Source: Sorex araneus
Lineage: Eukaryota; Chordata; Mammalia; Eulipotyphla; Soricidae
Direction of reading: 5' to 3'
DNA length: 64,000 nucleotides
Assembly (NCBI RefSeq): GCF_027595985.1
Contig: NC_073303.1
Location: forward strand, 360,458,517 to 360,522,516
The notes beneath the pieces were generated by a model, which worked only from the letters and a program-made list of their open reading frames with translations, did not search any database and was not told the origin of the DNA. Shown here piece by piece: positions 46,077-59,369 of this stretch (position 1 is the first letter of the stretch; each line of letters opens with the position of its first letter). Made by a program: the position numbers and the translations under genes.

Positions 46077-46110
46077 CTTTCCACCCCCCCACCCTCCCCC
46101 CCACACACAT
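46077..46110. repeat. C-rich tract
   Basis: Runs of 7, 3 and 7 C separated by A/T. The complementary strand has several G-runs. Confidence 0.85.
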
Positions 46111-47157
46111 AATTTGCCCACTACTCACCACTCCCCTCCCCTGCCAGAGCAAATCAGATACCCCCATCTGGCTTTGCTGAATGGCTCCTGACAGGTCCTG
46201 AGGGCACGGGGGCAGCCCACTGTCCACTGTGAGTGCTGTGAGTCTGCAGCATCAATCACCTATGACCTGTCATAGCATCCATTTCCCTCAAACCAGCAGT
46301 TGCCTTATGAGTTAAGAAGGATGTGAAACAGCCACCACATGTGTTACATGTGAAGATGTTAAGTCTAGTACATTTAGTTTAATGTTCTCAAAAGCTGAGT
46401 GGGCTTGAGATGCTGATAAGCATTTTTCCCCCCTGGGTGGAGATTTATGACATTGCAATGTGTATGACTTACTTTTATTGTCTGATGAATTAAACTCACA
46501 GTACCTTCCTTATTGTTTTCATTGAAGAGAAAGCACTTTAATCCTATCTAAATCTTGACGGAAAGTTTCTCCTGGGTTAGGGTATTTGTACATTGGGGGA
46601 ATGATTTTCCTAAGCCAATGAAAGGAATTTGATTTAAGAGAAGTGATTTGGAGAGTGAAAGAGATACATTTTTTGGTCAATGAGATGGAAAAGATGACAG
46701 TGCATCTTCTAAGGTTGCCCTGGGTATTTCTGCATCCCAGTTATCTTCAAAAGTATCTCGTAGAAGAGGAAATAGTCCTTCCAGGCTATTCTTTAATGAA
46801 ACCAAAACTCATAAGTATCTTAAAATGTCTATGATTTGCTCCTGGAATGTTTTCCAAAGTACATACTGGTATCATCTGGATCTATAATCTTCCTCTGGAA
46901 ACCAGATTTAAACATTGATTTCTTGACTCAAGCATGGTTTATCCTGGGTGGTATCACATGTTTGCACAGTAGTAGCAAAATTTTGGATTTTTTGCAGTTA
47001 ATATTTCTTTCCACACAGGATAAATGTTAAAATTTAAAATATTCTTACTGTTTCTTTGGAAAATTTACCATTCTTATGTCTGGTGGTGAAACCAGCCAGG
47101 ATTCCCATATAGGAAAGAGTGCACTTAACTTTGGGCATGTTCTTAAAGTGTCACAAT

Positions 47158-47159
<2 letters not shown>

Positions 47160-47195
<36 letters not shown>
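47160..47195. repeat. CA microsatellite
   Basis: About 18 CA units in intron 1. Confidence 0.95.
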
Positions 47196-47197
<2 letters not shown>

Positions 47198-48111
47198 GTA
47201 TGTCTGCTCTCAATGCTCTACTCAAATGTATGACATCGGGGCAGATAAAATAATGCTATTTATGTGGAGACACTTAAAATCATCTTTGTGATTTCACTAG
47301 TAAAGATGTCCTAGCTGCAGATTGCTCTGTTTTCCATACAGAGAGCCCCTACTACTCTCAGTCATTTGCAGTATATTGGGAGCATATTGCCGTTTTGATA
47401 TTTGTTCCATAACTACTGCCTCACATGATAAATTTTGGAAGCATTCATCTTTCTCAGATGATAATCTCTTAGATGAACTATATACATAAATTTCAGAAAC
47501 CTTAGTTTTGCCTGAGTAAAAAGAATAATGAGTTAAACCCACTGAGGATTCCTCTACTAATTAAATAAAGATGAAAAGTCACTTAGTTCTGGAAACATAC
47601 AGTAATCCCTAAAGTGGAGTGATAAATACTATGCATATTTACAATTCATAGAATGTGAATATGGAAACCTTCTTCATTATGATGCTCCAGAGAAGGAATG
47701 AAGACCTTCATAAATTGTCGTAACAGTTATACCTTAAAGGATTCTAGCCTGGAATCTCACTAACTCCTGATGGAAACACACTGAATACAGTAACAATGCT
47801 ATATCCAATGAATTGTTTGGCAGCCCGCTAAGAAGATTCTCTAACCTGTCCTGGTAAAATCATAGCTCTTACCCCTAAACCGGAGACAGCATCCATACCC
47901 GCCTCACTTGCATAGCCCAGGAAAGCTTTCTAATCATCATGAGAAGACCCTGAACCACAGCCACTGGGATTAACTGCACTGTTATGCTTTTCAAAATCCT
48001 GGAGATACATCTTAAAATTATTTAATAGGGACCATACTCAAATGTGCTCAGGGGTCCAACTTTTACCTGAGTTGCTTCATTGTTTGGGAGTCACTGGCAT
48101 CACCACCATGG

Positions 48112-48142
48112 GTTTTTGTTTTTGTTTTTGTTTTTGTTTTAC
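48112..48142. repeat. GTTTTT hexanucleotide repeat
   Basis: Five GTTTTT-type units, probably the A-rich tail of a decayed minus-strand SINE whose body is no longer clear. Confidence 0.7.
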
Positions 48143-49419
48143 TCATCACAACATGCTGGTGTGTTTGTGTGGGGCATTCAACTAGGAATGTGATCTATCA
48201 CCTTGAGATATAGCTCCAGATCTACCTCCCAATAAAAAACTTACATCTTAATATATTTTTAAAAAGCTATTCTTTCAACAGCGCTTCCCAGAGACTGATG
48301 CCAGTTCCCTGGGGGCATCTGCAACCAGCTAGAGGTGCAGTTGCCTCTGCTGCAGTTGGGGCACTTCGTGTTCTAAATAAGGTAGATTTCTAGAGAAGTA
48401 CTGAGCTTCCCCCTCCCCCCCCTGAGAAGTGGACCAAGTATGTTTGGAAAGCTCTGCCTGAAAGACTGTTAAGGAGGTTCTCACTCAGATTCCAGAACTC
48501 AGGATTGAATACTAAAAGTTTGTAGCTTATGCCAACCTCAGCAGGCAAAGGTTTTCAGAAGGATGCTCCAAGATTTAAATGGTAGAGTTTTAATTTTCCT
48601 CAAAGTTACTGCTATCCAGGGAGATCTAAGAATTTGTTAATGGCATTGTATCAGTAGCATGACACTGACCCCTAAATATTTAAGACTTTCATTCAAAAGA
48701 AGAACTCAAGTCAAGCACAGGTTAAAGATTTTTGGAAGAAAGGATGAACCTTCCATCTATTTTTTCCATACTCAAATCAAAAACTATGCATGATAAAATG
48801 ACAGGCTGCATATGCCAAGTGGGTGAGAGTAAAATATAAATGCAAATTATTTGACACCTTTGTAATCGCAGCACTCAGATAAATTACAGCACAATTTAGT
48901 ACCACACTTTGCTTTCTCTCCTACACTTGAGTATTTATTTTTTTGTCTTTTATCTCACGAGGTTCTACTAGCACATAGAAATACAGGTTGGCTGACTGAC
49001 AACAAGATTTCTATAGTGCTCTCAAGTTCTCTGGCAAATTTTAGCCTGAGGTTAAAAGACAGATTCCATCAACCCAACTGCTAAGTAATGCTTGATTTTG
49101 TGGTTTGGAAATGCCTGAACTCTGTTTATTGGTGTGGTTTAGAATTGCATAATTACAAGTGTGATCGAATATTACTTCTTTTCTCTATTGACGGTTTTCT
49201 AGTGATATTATCAACAAATGCTACTTTATACAAACATGTGTAGATAATTACATTTTCACCACTTTCATTTCTTTGGGGGAGGGAAATTCATCTCGAGACT
49301 TACACATTATTCCATGTCTACTGATCACCCTATTTTTAGGCTATGTTGTGACATGAAAGTAAGTTTCTCTTCTCTGCTAAATTCCATTAGACCACTGTCT
49401 ATAACTTCCTTTTTATTTT

Positions 49420-49619
49420 ATTTTATTTTATTTTATTTTATTTTATTTTATTGCTTTTTTGGGTCACACCTGCCTATGCACAGGGGTTATTCCTGGTTCA
49501 TGCACTCAGGAATTACTCCTAGTGGTGCTCAGAGGACCATATGGGATGCTGGGAATCAAACTCTGGTTGGCCGTGTGCAAGACAAATGCCCTACCCACTG
49601 TGCTATCGCTCCAGCCCCC
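49420..49619 (-). mobile_element. tRNA-headed SINE, A-tailed form, with TTTTA-expanded tail
   Basis: Full-length minus-strand copy with a 13-bp duplication tcctttttatttt (49407-49419, 49620-49632). Its tail has become a TTTTA pentanucleotide array (about 49416-49453). Confidence 0.93.
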
Positions 49620-50040
49620 TCCTTTTTATTTTTTGATGGGCCTTTCCTTCATTTTACATAACCAAACTCTGTGACTTCTTTATTCATTTAGTCATTTCAT
49701 TTATCTGAGAGGAAAGCCCTTTATTTCACTTGTGATTATTATGATGGAATGTGGCTATGGCATATACTGCAATTTGGGGATTTCTTTCTCCCTTCTTCTC
49801 ATGTTTTAAAGATTAGCTCTTACCAAAAGGCTACTCTTGAAATGATCTAGGACAAAAATGTTCCACAGAACTAATTGTATTTCTATAATGCAATCTAACT
49901 AAAATACCAACTCAGTGTACTCTACTGTTATTAGAGAGTTTATCAGTATAATATTTTTGTGGCACCTAAAATTTATTTAAATGTGAATTTATTTGTAATA
50001 GAGTAAAGGACTCAAGTGATTAATATGAAAAGATTTACTC

Positions 50041-50205
50041 AGGGGGCCAGAGGGTAGGGTGTTTGCCTTGCATGCAGCCCACTTGGGTTCAATCCCCAAT
50101 ATCCCATATAGTCCCAAAGCACCTCCAAAAGTAATTCCTGAGTATAAAGCCAGGAGAATGCCCTGAATTTCATTCATTGGTGTGGCCCCCAAAAAACTTA
50201 AAGGT
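50041..50205 (+). mobile_element. tRNA-headed SINE, A-tailed form, head partly deleted
   Basis: Plus-strand copy lacking the A-box segment (GGGCCAGAGGGTAGGGTG), with B box gggttcaatccc. It ends GGTGTGGCCCCC and a short A tail. Confidence 0.8.
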
Positions 50206-50490
50206 ATTCAGATAAATTTTTAGTAACTTAACATTCTTATTAATACCAACACTTATAAAAATTACTTATTTTCCAAAGTTTTAAGATATTTATATTCTAC
50301 ACAGCTGCCTTACTTATGCATTCAGAATACAGTTGACCTGTTCTTAATTGACCTAAGATATCACTGTGATTTGTTTGTTACTTGATATTATAGGCATACT
50401 TTCTGAAGATAACATATTGTATGAGAGTGTTAACTTTTTTCTCAAGAGGTCACTGGTGATGCTTTTATTTTCTTAAGATTATTATGCCTC

Positions 50491-50648
50491 AGGCCGGAAA
50501 GAGAGCAGGTAAATTGCTTGCCTTGAATGTACCTGATAGGTGTTCAACTCCCAGCAATGCATATGGTCCCCATTGCTCACTAGGAGTGATACCTTAGCAC
50601 AGAGCTAGGAGTAATCTTGGAGCACTATTGGTGTGGCTCAAATAAAAT
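50491..50648 (+). mobile_element. tRNA-headed SINE, A-tailed form, diverged
   Basis: Old plus-strand copy: AGGCCGGAAAGAGAGC head, GCATATGGTCCCC body, end TTGGTGTGGCTC. Confidence 0.7.
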
Positions 50649-53600
50649 GTATTGCTGAGTTATGAAGTGCATTTACTTGCATCTGTGCTGGAACATTTTC
50701 TTGCAGCATATTTTTCTCTTCAAATTTGCTAAGAAACAAGAATAGAGTTTTGTTGAGGTTGTGCCTAATGTCAAAGAGAAGATTTAGGATTTGAGACCTC
50801 AATTAGAAAAGGGAAACATTCAAATCAATATTAACACATGAATTTGTATTACTTCTGTTTTGGTGCTATCAAATTTTGTATACCATATTTTGCTTGTTTA
50901 ATTAATGCGTATATAGAAAACTCAAGTTATACTACTAATATCATCATTATATAACATTTAAATTATAAACCACACTAAACTTGCAGTGTTGGCATAATTA
51001 ATAGTAACATCAGTGATCATAATAGTAGTGGTACTCAAATAACCTATACTCCCACCAGCTGTTTACTTAATTTTGTTTCACTTAGTTACTTGTCTTACAG
51101 CATATGCATGTTTAACACATTTTTCTCTGCCTGTACTTGACCATTTTATAACGAATATTATGTGTGTATTCTTTGATTTTCATTTCACTAAATTGTTGTG
51201 ATCAATCTATGTGGTTGCACATTGTATTTAAGTCGCTTTCTCCCCTGTATATTTATCATTAGTTTATTAATTATTAATAATATACCTTTTACAATTTGCC
51301 ATTGATGGGCTTGTGGGAACAACCTTGCAACTCACGTTACCGTTGAATGCACTTGTACAAGTTCTTGGAACAAATTTGTCACTGTTTCTAGGGTGAATAG
51401 CTAGGAATACCTCTGCTCCACTCTATACAGGACTTCTTTTAGGAGGCAAGGATAAAAGTTATTTATTGAGACTCCCAAAAGGAGCGTATTAAAATCCCTT
51501 TGGCCCTATTCTTTACCAATACTTGTTATTCTTTTACGTTTATTTTCCTCTATTATGGTTGATGTAAATAAGTATTTCACACTAAACTTTCTCTGATTTT
51601 TAATGATATTAAGCACATTTCCCATAAATTTATTGGCCATTTGTGATTTCAGCAAGATAATTTCTTGATTCTGTTTCTTCATCTGACTAATCATTTTCTT
51701 TAATGCAGAAGTATGTATGGCCAGAATTTATCCTAGCTTTCCTACTAAGCGATCTTTTGTAGCTAGAATTATTAACAGTAGACTAATTTTTAGTAATTCA
51801 CTGCCTAATAATATATCATTTATTTTAGAGAAGAATTTCTTTGAATCCCTTTCCAGAATAAATATATGCTCACTTTGGATCCGAAAAGAGAGATTTAGCT
51901 ACTGATAGTATGTCGGCTACCTATAGGAACTCCTGTCATCTTAGTATCCTGCCTTCTCCTGTTTATATGCCCATGTACCAGGATGTAGGAGTGCCATGCT
52001 AAACTTGAAAGCCGTTATAAATCCCCTGAATGCAATTGAACTGAAAGAGAGGGATGAATGGCAGAGTTATAATGATAGAAACCAAGTCTGAGTTAAACAT
52101 CCTAAACGGCTATTTGTTCATGGGGTTCACCATACAATAAAATATACAAACCCAGCGTCATTGGCACAGATATAACTGTGGATTTTAGTTCAATACCTAT
52201 GATTGCTCAGGTGCATGTTCAGAGACCTTGTTTGGGTTACCAATCATTGTGCCACGTCCGGGAGTACAGACTAATGAAGGATCCCAGATCAAATAAAGCT
52301 TCAGATGTGTGAGTAGTGACTTCTCCTAGCATTTGGCCTCTGTGCCACTCATTAGAGATGTGAGCCAAGACCGAGACATGTAAGCAAACCCCCTGCACCG
52401 GGAGTCCTCAATCCATTGTCCCCATGTCTTTTCTTAGCCTCCTGGGATCTCAGAAGAATATAAATTAGAGAGAAAATCTACAAAGCTTTTTCTTTCATGT
52501 CTAATGTCTGGGCAGAGCTGTTCCCCGCAGGACCATTTCTGGTTATTTTCTGTGGATTTGAGGCATCTCTAGGGATAGTTTGTTCACTGTTTTCCCCTGA
52601 GGAAATTTCCAGCAGCATTTCTATTCTTGCTGCTAAAATTTTTATTCTATAATTTATATTAGATTGTCCTGTTCTAAATGTTCTTCCCATCCAGTTGCTC
52701 ATTGCTGTTTCCCTTCTCAGTGACATTCTGCCTCTTCTGTGCGGAAACATGTCTAGCCATAAATCATGCTCTCCCCTTTGTCTTTACTTAACCAGACTAT
52801 AAATATTTAGTTCCTTTAATCTCTCTTCATCCCCCTTCAGAAGCTTAATCATGTTTATTTTTCTTACCTGACTCCCTTTAGTTGGTTTATATCCTCCTGG
52901 CACACAGGGCTCCATATGTAATGTGCTTTTCTAAGTTAATTATCCTAGATCTTACATTAGAAAATACAGATTGGGTGTTTTCATTACCCTATTGTCTAGT
53001 CATTCATGAATGCACATTTCTCTTAAAATTTTTCAGGTAGGACGATCAATGCCTGACCATGTCATTGAGGTATTATAAGGATCAAATAAGATCAAGGGTT
53101 TGATTGAAGATAATAGGTACTGAGCATTTTCTGTGAATTACAAAGAATTAAATGAAAGGTTTAAATGTGTTTCTCCTCTCCAAGGGTCTGGCATCAAGTG
53201 AAGGTGGCAGATTCAAACAGAGCTAACTGGGATATAAGATAGAACAAAGTGTTTTCTTAAAAAAATAAAAGAAAGGAAAAGAAAAGAAGGGAAAAGAAAA
53301 AGAAGCAAAATATGGGCATACTCTATAAAACAACTACAGTGTTTTTGTGGTATCACATTAAGTATATTAGATGGGATGCTGGAGCTGATTTATCCATTGA
53401 TCATTAGGTTGATTGTAGCAAAACACAACAAAAGCAAGGAAGTGTAAATATTCTTAGTCATGTTTCAGTCGTTCTATAGGCATTGTAACATTGAAGATAT
53501 CTGAGGTTTTTTTTTTTCTGGAAGATCTGGTAGCCAGTTGGAATGAATGGATCTCCAAACCCCTGTGACTCAATCCTTCCTTTATTACGTGTGAGCCAGC

Positions 53601-55262
53601 CAAGGTGGGATGAGTCTAGGGGATTGAAAGAATTCATGTAATAAATATACAAATATACCCATAATTTCAAATGAGGTAAGCTTTGAGGAAAACAGAAGTT
53701 TGAGAGTGATACAGATGACAGAGCAAAGGACTTCATTGAGAAAGTTGCAGTTGACACTTGTTCAATGAAATATTATTGTGGAAGGGTAAAGGACAGAATA
53801 TTAGGTAAGAGAAATGACTGCCAGGGCTCTGGGATGGGAGAAAACACACTTATTTGACAGGTCAGGAGAACCAAGCATAGTGGTGACTTAGCTGCAGCTA
53901 GAGAAATCTGGATTCTCTCTGGAAGATAATTGCTACTTCTGCTCAATAAATATTGGCTACATAAGTTAAAATGAGTTCATAATAAAGACTTTTTTTCTAA
54001 TCTCAGCACAATCATTTAAAATTTTAGCAAACCACATAGGCAATCACTTCCCTGATTTTCTTATTAGCTATGAAGTGTGAATTTACGAACCAATCTATCC
54101 TGGATGACTAGAAATACCTTATGGGGTTGTGTTAGCATAATTAACAAAACTGAAGGAGAGGGACTTTGAAAAGCAGAAAGAAGTAGACCAGTGTCTACTT
54201 CATTACATTTACAACCTTTTTTTATACCTGCAGAGCAGTGAAAATAGAAATATTTTACAGGCTGCTAAAGTAGAAATAAAAAACGTTATTTAGAATAATA
54301 TTTTGCATATTATCTTTTAAATGTAATATTCTAGAGTGGAAATTATTTAAGTTATTTAAATTTAAATAGCCAGATACCAAGCAGTAAACAAAGTTGCTAA
54401 TAAGAGATCATCCTGAATGCTTGTGAAAGCAATATTAAATGCAAATTATGTTAGTGAAAAATCTACTGTGAAATCTTTGCGGAATATGTGGTCCCTACAG
54501 CTTCAGCGTTGTCTCGTTGTCTCAGAGACAGTCTCTGCTCTGCACGGACTACCATTTGGTTGCTCTATTTTGTTTTTATTATGGACAGGGTGGAAAAGAT
54601 CTTTGAACATAAATAGGGAGTTGAAAATATGACCAATCTGATAGCTCTGTAACTGAAAGATAAATATTGTTATTTCAGTGGTATCTAGAATTGAACCCAT
54701 GATTCTGTTTTATGTTTGGCTACCAGAATGATATCAGAGGACAAAGTGATCAGGTTCTTTTTTCACGGAGATTAAGCATGCATGAGTTGACATCTTGCAT
54801 GAAGGATTTGTTACTCCAGTGGTTCTCTTTACAAGGACTCTAATTTTCAGAGGAATGATGATAACAGCCCTGAGTTTGTGCTTTTAAGTGTTAACTTACA
54901 TGAAATGTGGCTTCCTGGTTGATTTCAGGCTCAATCAAATATTACTGCATAAGTAAATGGAAAGGGCTGTTTATCTTTTGTATGTGATTATCCTTGGGTG
55001 TCAGCTTCATTTTGAACCTATCTGTGTTATTCTTGGTGTAAAATTATCTGTACCAAACCCTTGCAAGACTATGTTCACCTATAAACAAGGTTGACCAACT
55101 ATTACACATTCAGAAGATTTTTTACTGGAGAAAAGTTTGCTCTTTCAGTAACTGATTCTTCCCGCATTGTCACATGATTGTGCAAAATTATACCTTTAGT
55201 AGCCATATCCCTTCTGCAGGGAGAAGAAGAAAATAATTGGTGTTGGAGTTTGTACTCTCACT
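50649..55262. other. DCC intron 1, no feature seen
   Basis: About 4.6 kb without a recognisable SINE, L1 or LTR. Short frames only, no exon candidates with domain character. Confidence 0.5.
53258..53308. repeat. Purine-rich AAAAG tract
   Basis: About 50 bp of A with AAAGG/AAAAG units. No mobile element body is recognisable beside it. Confidence 0.75.
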
Positions 55263-55268
55263 CAGAGC

Positions 55269-56630
55269 TATAGGATAACATTGGTTTGTCCTTTCTCCTC
55301 GACACAGGGAGCTTAGGTTTATTGGCTTACACCCATCACAGTGCTCCCAAGTCACTGCTGTTCCTCTGTGTTTATCTGTAAACTCTTCTCTGTGCTCTCC
55401 TACCCAACCATTAATCACCTTTTCCCCCTAATCAGATTCTGTTGACTTGTAAGATCAGATCCTTCTAAGGACACTGAACTTATAAGTTAAATATTGCTTT
55501 TCCCTATCTTTTGTATCAGTGTATTTTTATTGTCCTTTTGCTCATCAATTTCTCGAGCGGGCACCAGTAATGTCTCCATTTGTTCCTGTCACGTTCAGGG
55601 TCAGGGGAATGTGGACCATTATTGTTACTGTTTTTGGCATATCTAATATGCCATGGGTAGCTTGCCATGCTCTGCCGTGTGAGATTCTGCCATCTTTTGC
55701 ATAGTTTACCTAAAAGAAATGTCCTTTTTGTATTGACACAGGAATACAGTTAATATTATGCTTTTGTGACTTGAATTGACTCCGAATATTCTTCACTCCG
55801 GGCATCTGCTTCCTCTACTTAAGCCTCAGTTGCCCTAGCACCCTAAAAGCAGCGTCCCGACAAGGGACTGAATGGACCCAGGGCAAATTGTGAGCTACCC
55901 TGGCATCACATGGGCCGGACCAAAGTGCCACAATACTCAGCTATAAGTCAAGAGTATGGTCATGGACAAACTCTGTCATGATCTAAAAGAGGTAACTGGA
56001 TAAAAACACTGCTGGGATTAGGAAGACAAACCTGGCCTGAGGACTGTGATCTGGAATATATAGAGAGATATCCTCAGGAAGAACCAGACTTTAATCTTGA
56101 TATATCTCTTAGTGTGCTTGTACAAAATGACACTGCTAGAAATATTAGAACTAGACTTACTACAACTATTTAAGTGGATTACTAGCTGGGAAAAGAAGAA
56201 AGCAACACACCCTGAAAGGAATCCCACCCTTGAGTGGATCTCCTAGTAATCTGGAGTAATCTTCTTAGATGAGATTTTGTCCTTGAGTTAATCTCCTGGA
56301 GGAATGGCCTTACCTCTCTTTGTTGATTTGTTATTGTTCAACCCCACCATTGTATCCCCACCCTACATGATTTCTATATAATCTAGACTGTAAGAGTGAA
56401 CTGGGGAGAAGGAAGGAGAATGAAGGGGGATCCAGAGAGAGAAGCAGTAGGGAATCAGAGGAGAATGGAGAGAAGATTGGAATAAACGGCAATTGAGACC
56501 GACCAGCCTGGCCCTTGTTCTTTCCTTTGCCTGTCCATCGCCATTGGCCTCCTCAGGGTGGGGGAGGTGGAGACCACTGACCACGGGCAGCAAGAGAGAT
56601 AGAGCACCGCTGCCCTTTGGTAAACACACA
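55269..56630 (+). mobile_element. Endogenous retrovirus LTR, copy C, solitary, with SINE inserted
   Basis: Plus-strand LTR starting TATAGGATAACA (TG mutated to TA) and ending ACACA, with a 6-bp duplication cagagc (55263-55268, 56631-56636). It shares CACAGTGCTCCCA, CTACCCTGGCATC and GAATAAACGGCAA blocks with copies A and B. A SINE at 55517-55691 splits it. A 6-bp duplication suggests a class II (betaretrovirus-like) integrase; this is an inference. No internal viral genes are present. Confidence 0.82.
55517..55691 (-). mobile_element. tRNA-headed SINE family, RTE-tailed, truncated, inside an LTR
   Basis: Tail and body only, with the extra-block remnant (gttcagggtcaggggaatg) shared with the larger elements at 2053 and 27678. 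A near-duplication atcttttgYat flanks it (55506-55516, 55692-55702). It splits the LTR at 55269-56630, so the LTR is older. Confidence 0.8.
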
Positions 56631-56636
56631 CAGAGC

Positions 56637-58864
56637 CACCTGGAGTTCAGAGCTCAAAGAATGAGTTTCATTTGTGACCATCAAGGCAGCGTCCCATCCA
56701 TTTTTATTCAGGAGAAATCTTTGCAGTGAAGTGTTCTCTGGTGGATCAGTGAGTGGATGGTATTTCTGCATGAACAGCAACCTTCACCTGAGAAATGTCC
56801 AGTCACGTTCACAGCTCTGTCTACATACTCTTCAATGCATATTCTCCTTTCTAAAATCTGCACCTAAAAATACTCACTACAAGCATTTTGTAAATCTGTG
56901 CTGGTTTACACTCAGGCTAGGCAGAGCACCAAAATTCTTTCCTAAAGTCATCTTCTCTTTATCTCAGAAAGAAAAATAGAACGGCCTTGTTTTTCATATC
57001 AGTTGTTGATTCATCATATTGAGTCACAAAGCACTTTTCTTTTTTTTTTAAATCCTGTCTACAACTTGTTTTTGGATGTCAGTGGTTCTGTCAAAAGCTC
57101 TCTTGAATGGCTGTATCTGAAAGCAGTATAGCCTTTAGTGCTTGAGTGCCTTGAGGACTCAGGTTTCCACACGTACATCTAGTATGCAAGACTTTTCTAA
57201 CTCTTTACCAACAGTGATTTAGAGAAAATGAAGATATTGAAAGAACAACCAAATAATATGCTTAAAGTCATCATCCTCATTTTATTTTTCATCTGGCTGT
57301 ATAATCAGTTTTTTTCTGTATTTAAAAAAATGTATTAGTGAATCACCATGAGGTACAGTTACAGAGTTATAAACTTTCATGCTTGCATTTCAGTCATACA
57401 ATGGTCGAGTACCCATCCCTCCACCAGTGCCCATTTTCCACCACCAATGGTGCCAGTATCCCTCCCACCCAACTCCCACCCAACTCCCTACACCCCACCC
57501 TGCCTCTGTGGCAGAGCATTCAAAATTCAATAACCTTCTATTTTTGCTTCCTACACAAATGAGAAAGTTTTAAATTTTTTCAATGTTATCTCATAGAATT
57601 TTGGGACATACTACACCCAAAGGGCAAGGTCAAGTTCACTTTAAGTGGGCTGCAGTTGTACCATGTTTTAAGTCTTCTTAATCATAAAGCCTAGCAATTT
57701 TTCCCATTCTTTTGGTTTAACTTTCATTTTGTGTACATCATCACTACTTCTCTTCTTACTATGATTCAACCTTTCAAAGAAAGTCAAGAAATTTTTCTTT
57801 ATGACTTTCTTGTCTACGTCTTGGTGGATTCAAATTTTACAGCACAATGATGCAAGAAATAATACACTTTCCAAAATACTACAACACCTCATTACACATA
57901 CTTTAGACAAAACACATGAACATAGCACATCTAATAACCTGTAGGGATAGTAAGTAAGGTGCAGGAATGTAACATGTGGGGTAGAATGGTAAGTGGGCAT
58001 AATGCAATGGGGCACACAGATGGACACGTCCACACCACCACTTAGTCCTGGATTACACTGGCCTGCTTCACTTTCTAGCAGGCCTCTTCACTTTGTAGAG
58101 CTATATTCCTGAATCAGGTGGACCCTGTGCTAAGGAGATCTGACTTCTTTCATAGACTGGTGAGAAATAGCTACAGACCAGTACCATCTGTAGGTAGCAG
58201 TTAGTTGAAAACCACTGAGGTAAGCAAACGAAAGTGATTACTAACACACATGTAACAGACTTCTGTTTAAAACTCTAGTAGACATTACTCTCCCCCTACG
58301 ATTTCCTTTGAAATATATGCCTAAACACTCTTGGTGAGTTCAACATATAGAAAAACTGAATCTAAGATAAAAAAATCACAGGCGATTTTCTAAACGTGTC
58401 TCTCCTATTTCTAGTGCTGTTTATTAAAATATATATGGATATTCTCTTAGTATGAAGTTAAAGCTCATTTAGAAGTCGTTGAGCTTGCAACTCGTTCTTC
58501 ACGGCTGCAGACTTCAAAGGGGCACTGCGGGTCCTTTAGTCATTGGCTGTCACAAGACAGGGAGTTCAGCCTCAAGGAAAAAGTCATGCAGTTAGTGGGC
58601 TAGATCTTGATATTTCCCATCTATAAAATCCACCTTCTTTTTCTCAAGCCTAGACTGTAGATCAACTTATTCCAATAGTTAGATATAAAAATAATTATTC
58701 CTATGCCTGACACCTAATAAGTGTTCCATTAAGTGCTATATATTTTTAGTGTTAACGTAATAGAGCTGTTTCTACTGGTATTGTCTCTATAAATAGAAGC
58801 TCCACAAGCAGAGAGGAGGCTCTTTTAGAACTCTCTTAAGTTTCATTTGCTGTTGATGTTTTTA
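56637..58864. other. DCC intron 1, one L1 fragment only
   Basis: Nothing identified except the L1 3' UTR piece at 57320-57530. Confidence 0.5.
57320..57530 (-). mobile_element. L1 3' UTR fragment
   Basis: Minus-strand piece: AATCACCATGAGGTACAGTTAC, CATACAATGGTCGAGTACC, CCCATCCCTCCACCAGTGCC, then CCCAACTC repeats. Confidence 0.78.
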
Positions 58865-59125
58865 AAGACTATATAAAATAAGAGTTGAACTTCCCTTTGA
58901 CCTGCAATTGAGCTTTTTGGCATTTATCCGAAGGTACCCAGAACTCTATTCAGGAAAAGGTATTTGCAATCCTGTGTTCTGTGCAGTGCTATTTACAATA
59001 GCCAACAATCTGGAAACAACCAAAGTGTCCACAAACAGATAATGGATAAGGAAACTGTGTGTGTGTATACACACTCATATATAAAATGCACACACAATGG
59101 AATACTATGTATATGTTATATACAT
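58865..59125 (+). mobile_element. L1 ORF2 3' fragment
   Basis: Plus-strand piece with TTTACAATAGCCAACAATCTGG, GGAAACAACCAAAGTGTCC and AATGGAATACTATG, an old L1 ORF2 tail. It includes a GTGTATACACAC palindromic stretch near 59058-59074 and is cut at the SINE at 59130. Confidence 0.7.
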
Positions 59126-59129
59126 AATA

Positions 59130-59369
59130 GCACTGTAGTCCCATTGTTCATCAATTTGCTCGAGTGGGCACCAGTGACATCTCCATTGTGAGACTTGATG
59201 TTCCTGTTATTGGCATTTTGAATACGCCACGTGCAGCATGCCAGGCTCTGCCGTGCGGGCGGGATACTCTCCATAGCTTGCAGGGCTCTCTGAGAGAGAT
59301 GGAGGAATCTAACACTGGTCTGCCTCATGCAAGGCAAACGCCATATCCACTGTGCTATTGCCCCAGCCC
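59130..59369 (-). mobile_element. tRNA-headed SINE, RTE-tailed form
   Basis: Complete minus-strand copy with head (rc at 59320-59369), two body repeats (CAGCATGCCAGGCTC and AGCTTGCAGGGCTC on the plus strand) and RTE-like tail (59130-59190). It interrupts or abuts a plus-strand L1 3' fragment that ends near 59125. Confidence 0.87.

Larger units (their letters stand above)
44981..49406. other. DCC intron 1, no feature except simple repeats
   Basis: Mostly AT-rich and strikingly poor in SINEs compared with the rest of the window. Only the simple repeats at 46077, 47160 and 48112 are identified. Conserved non-coding elements cannot be judged without alignment. Confidence 0.5.
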
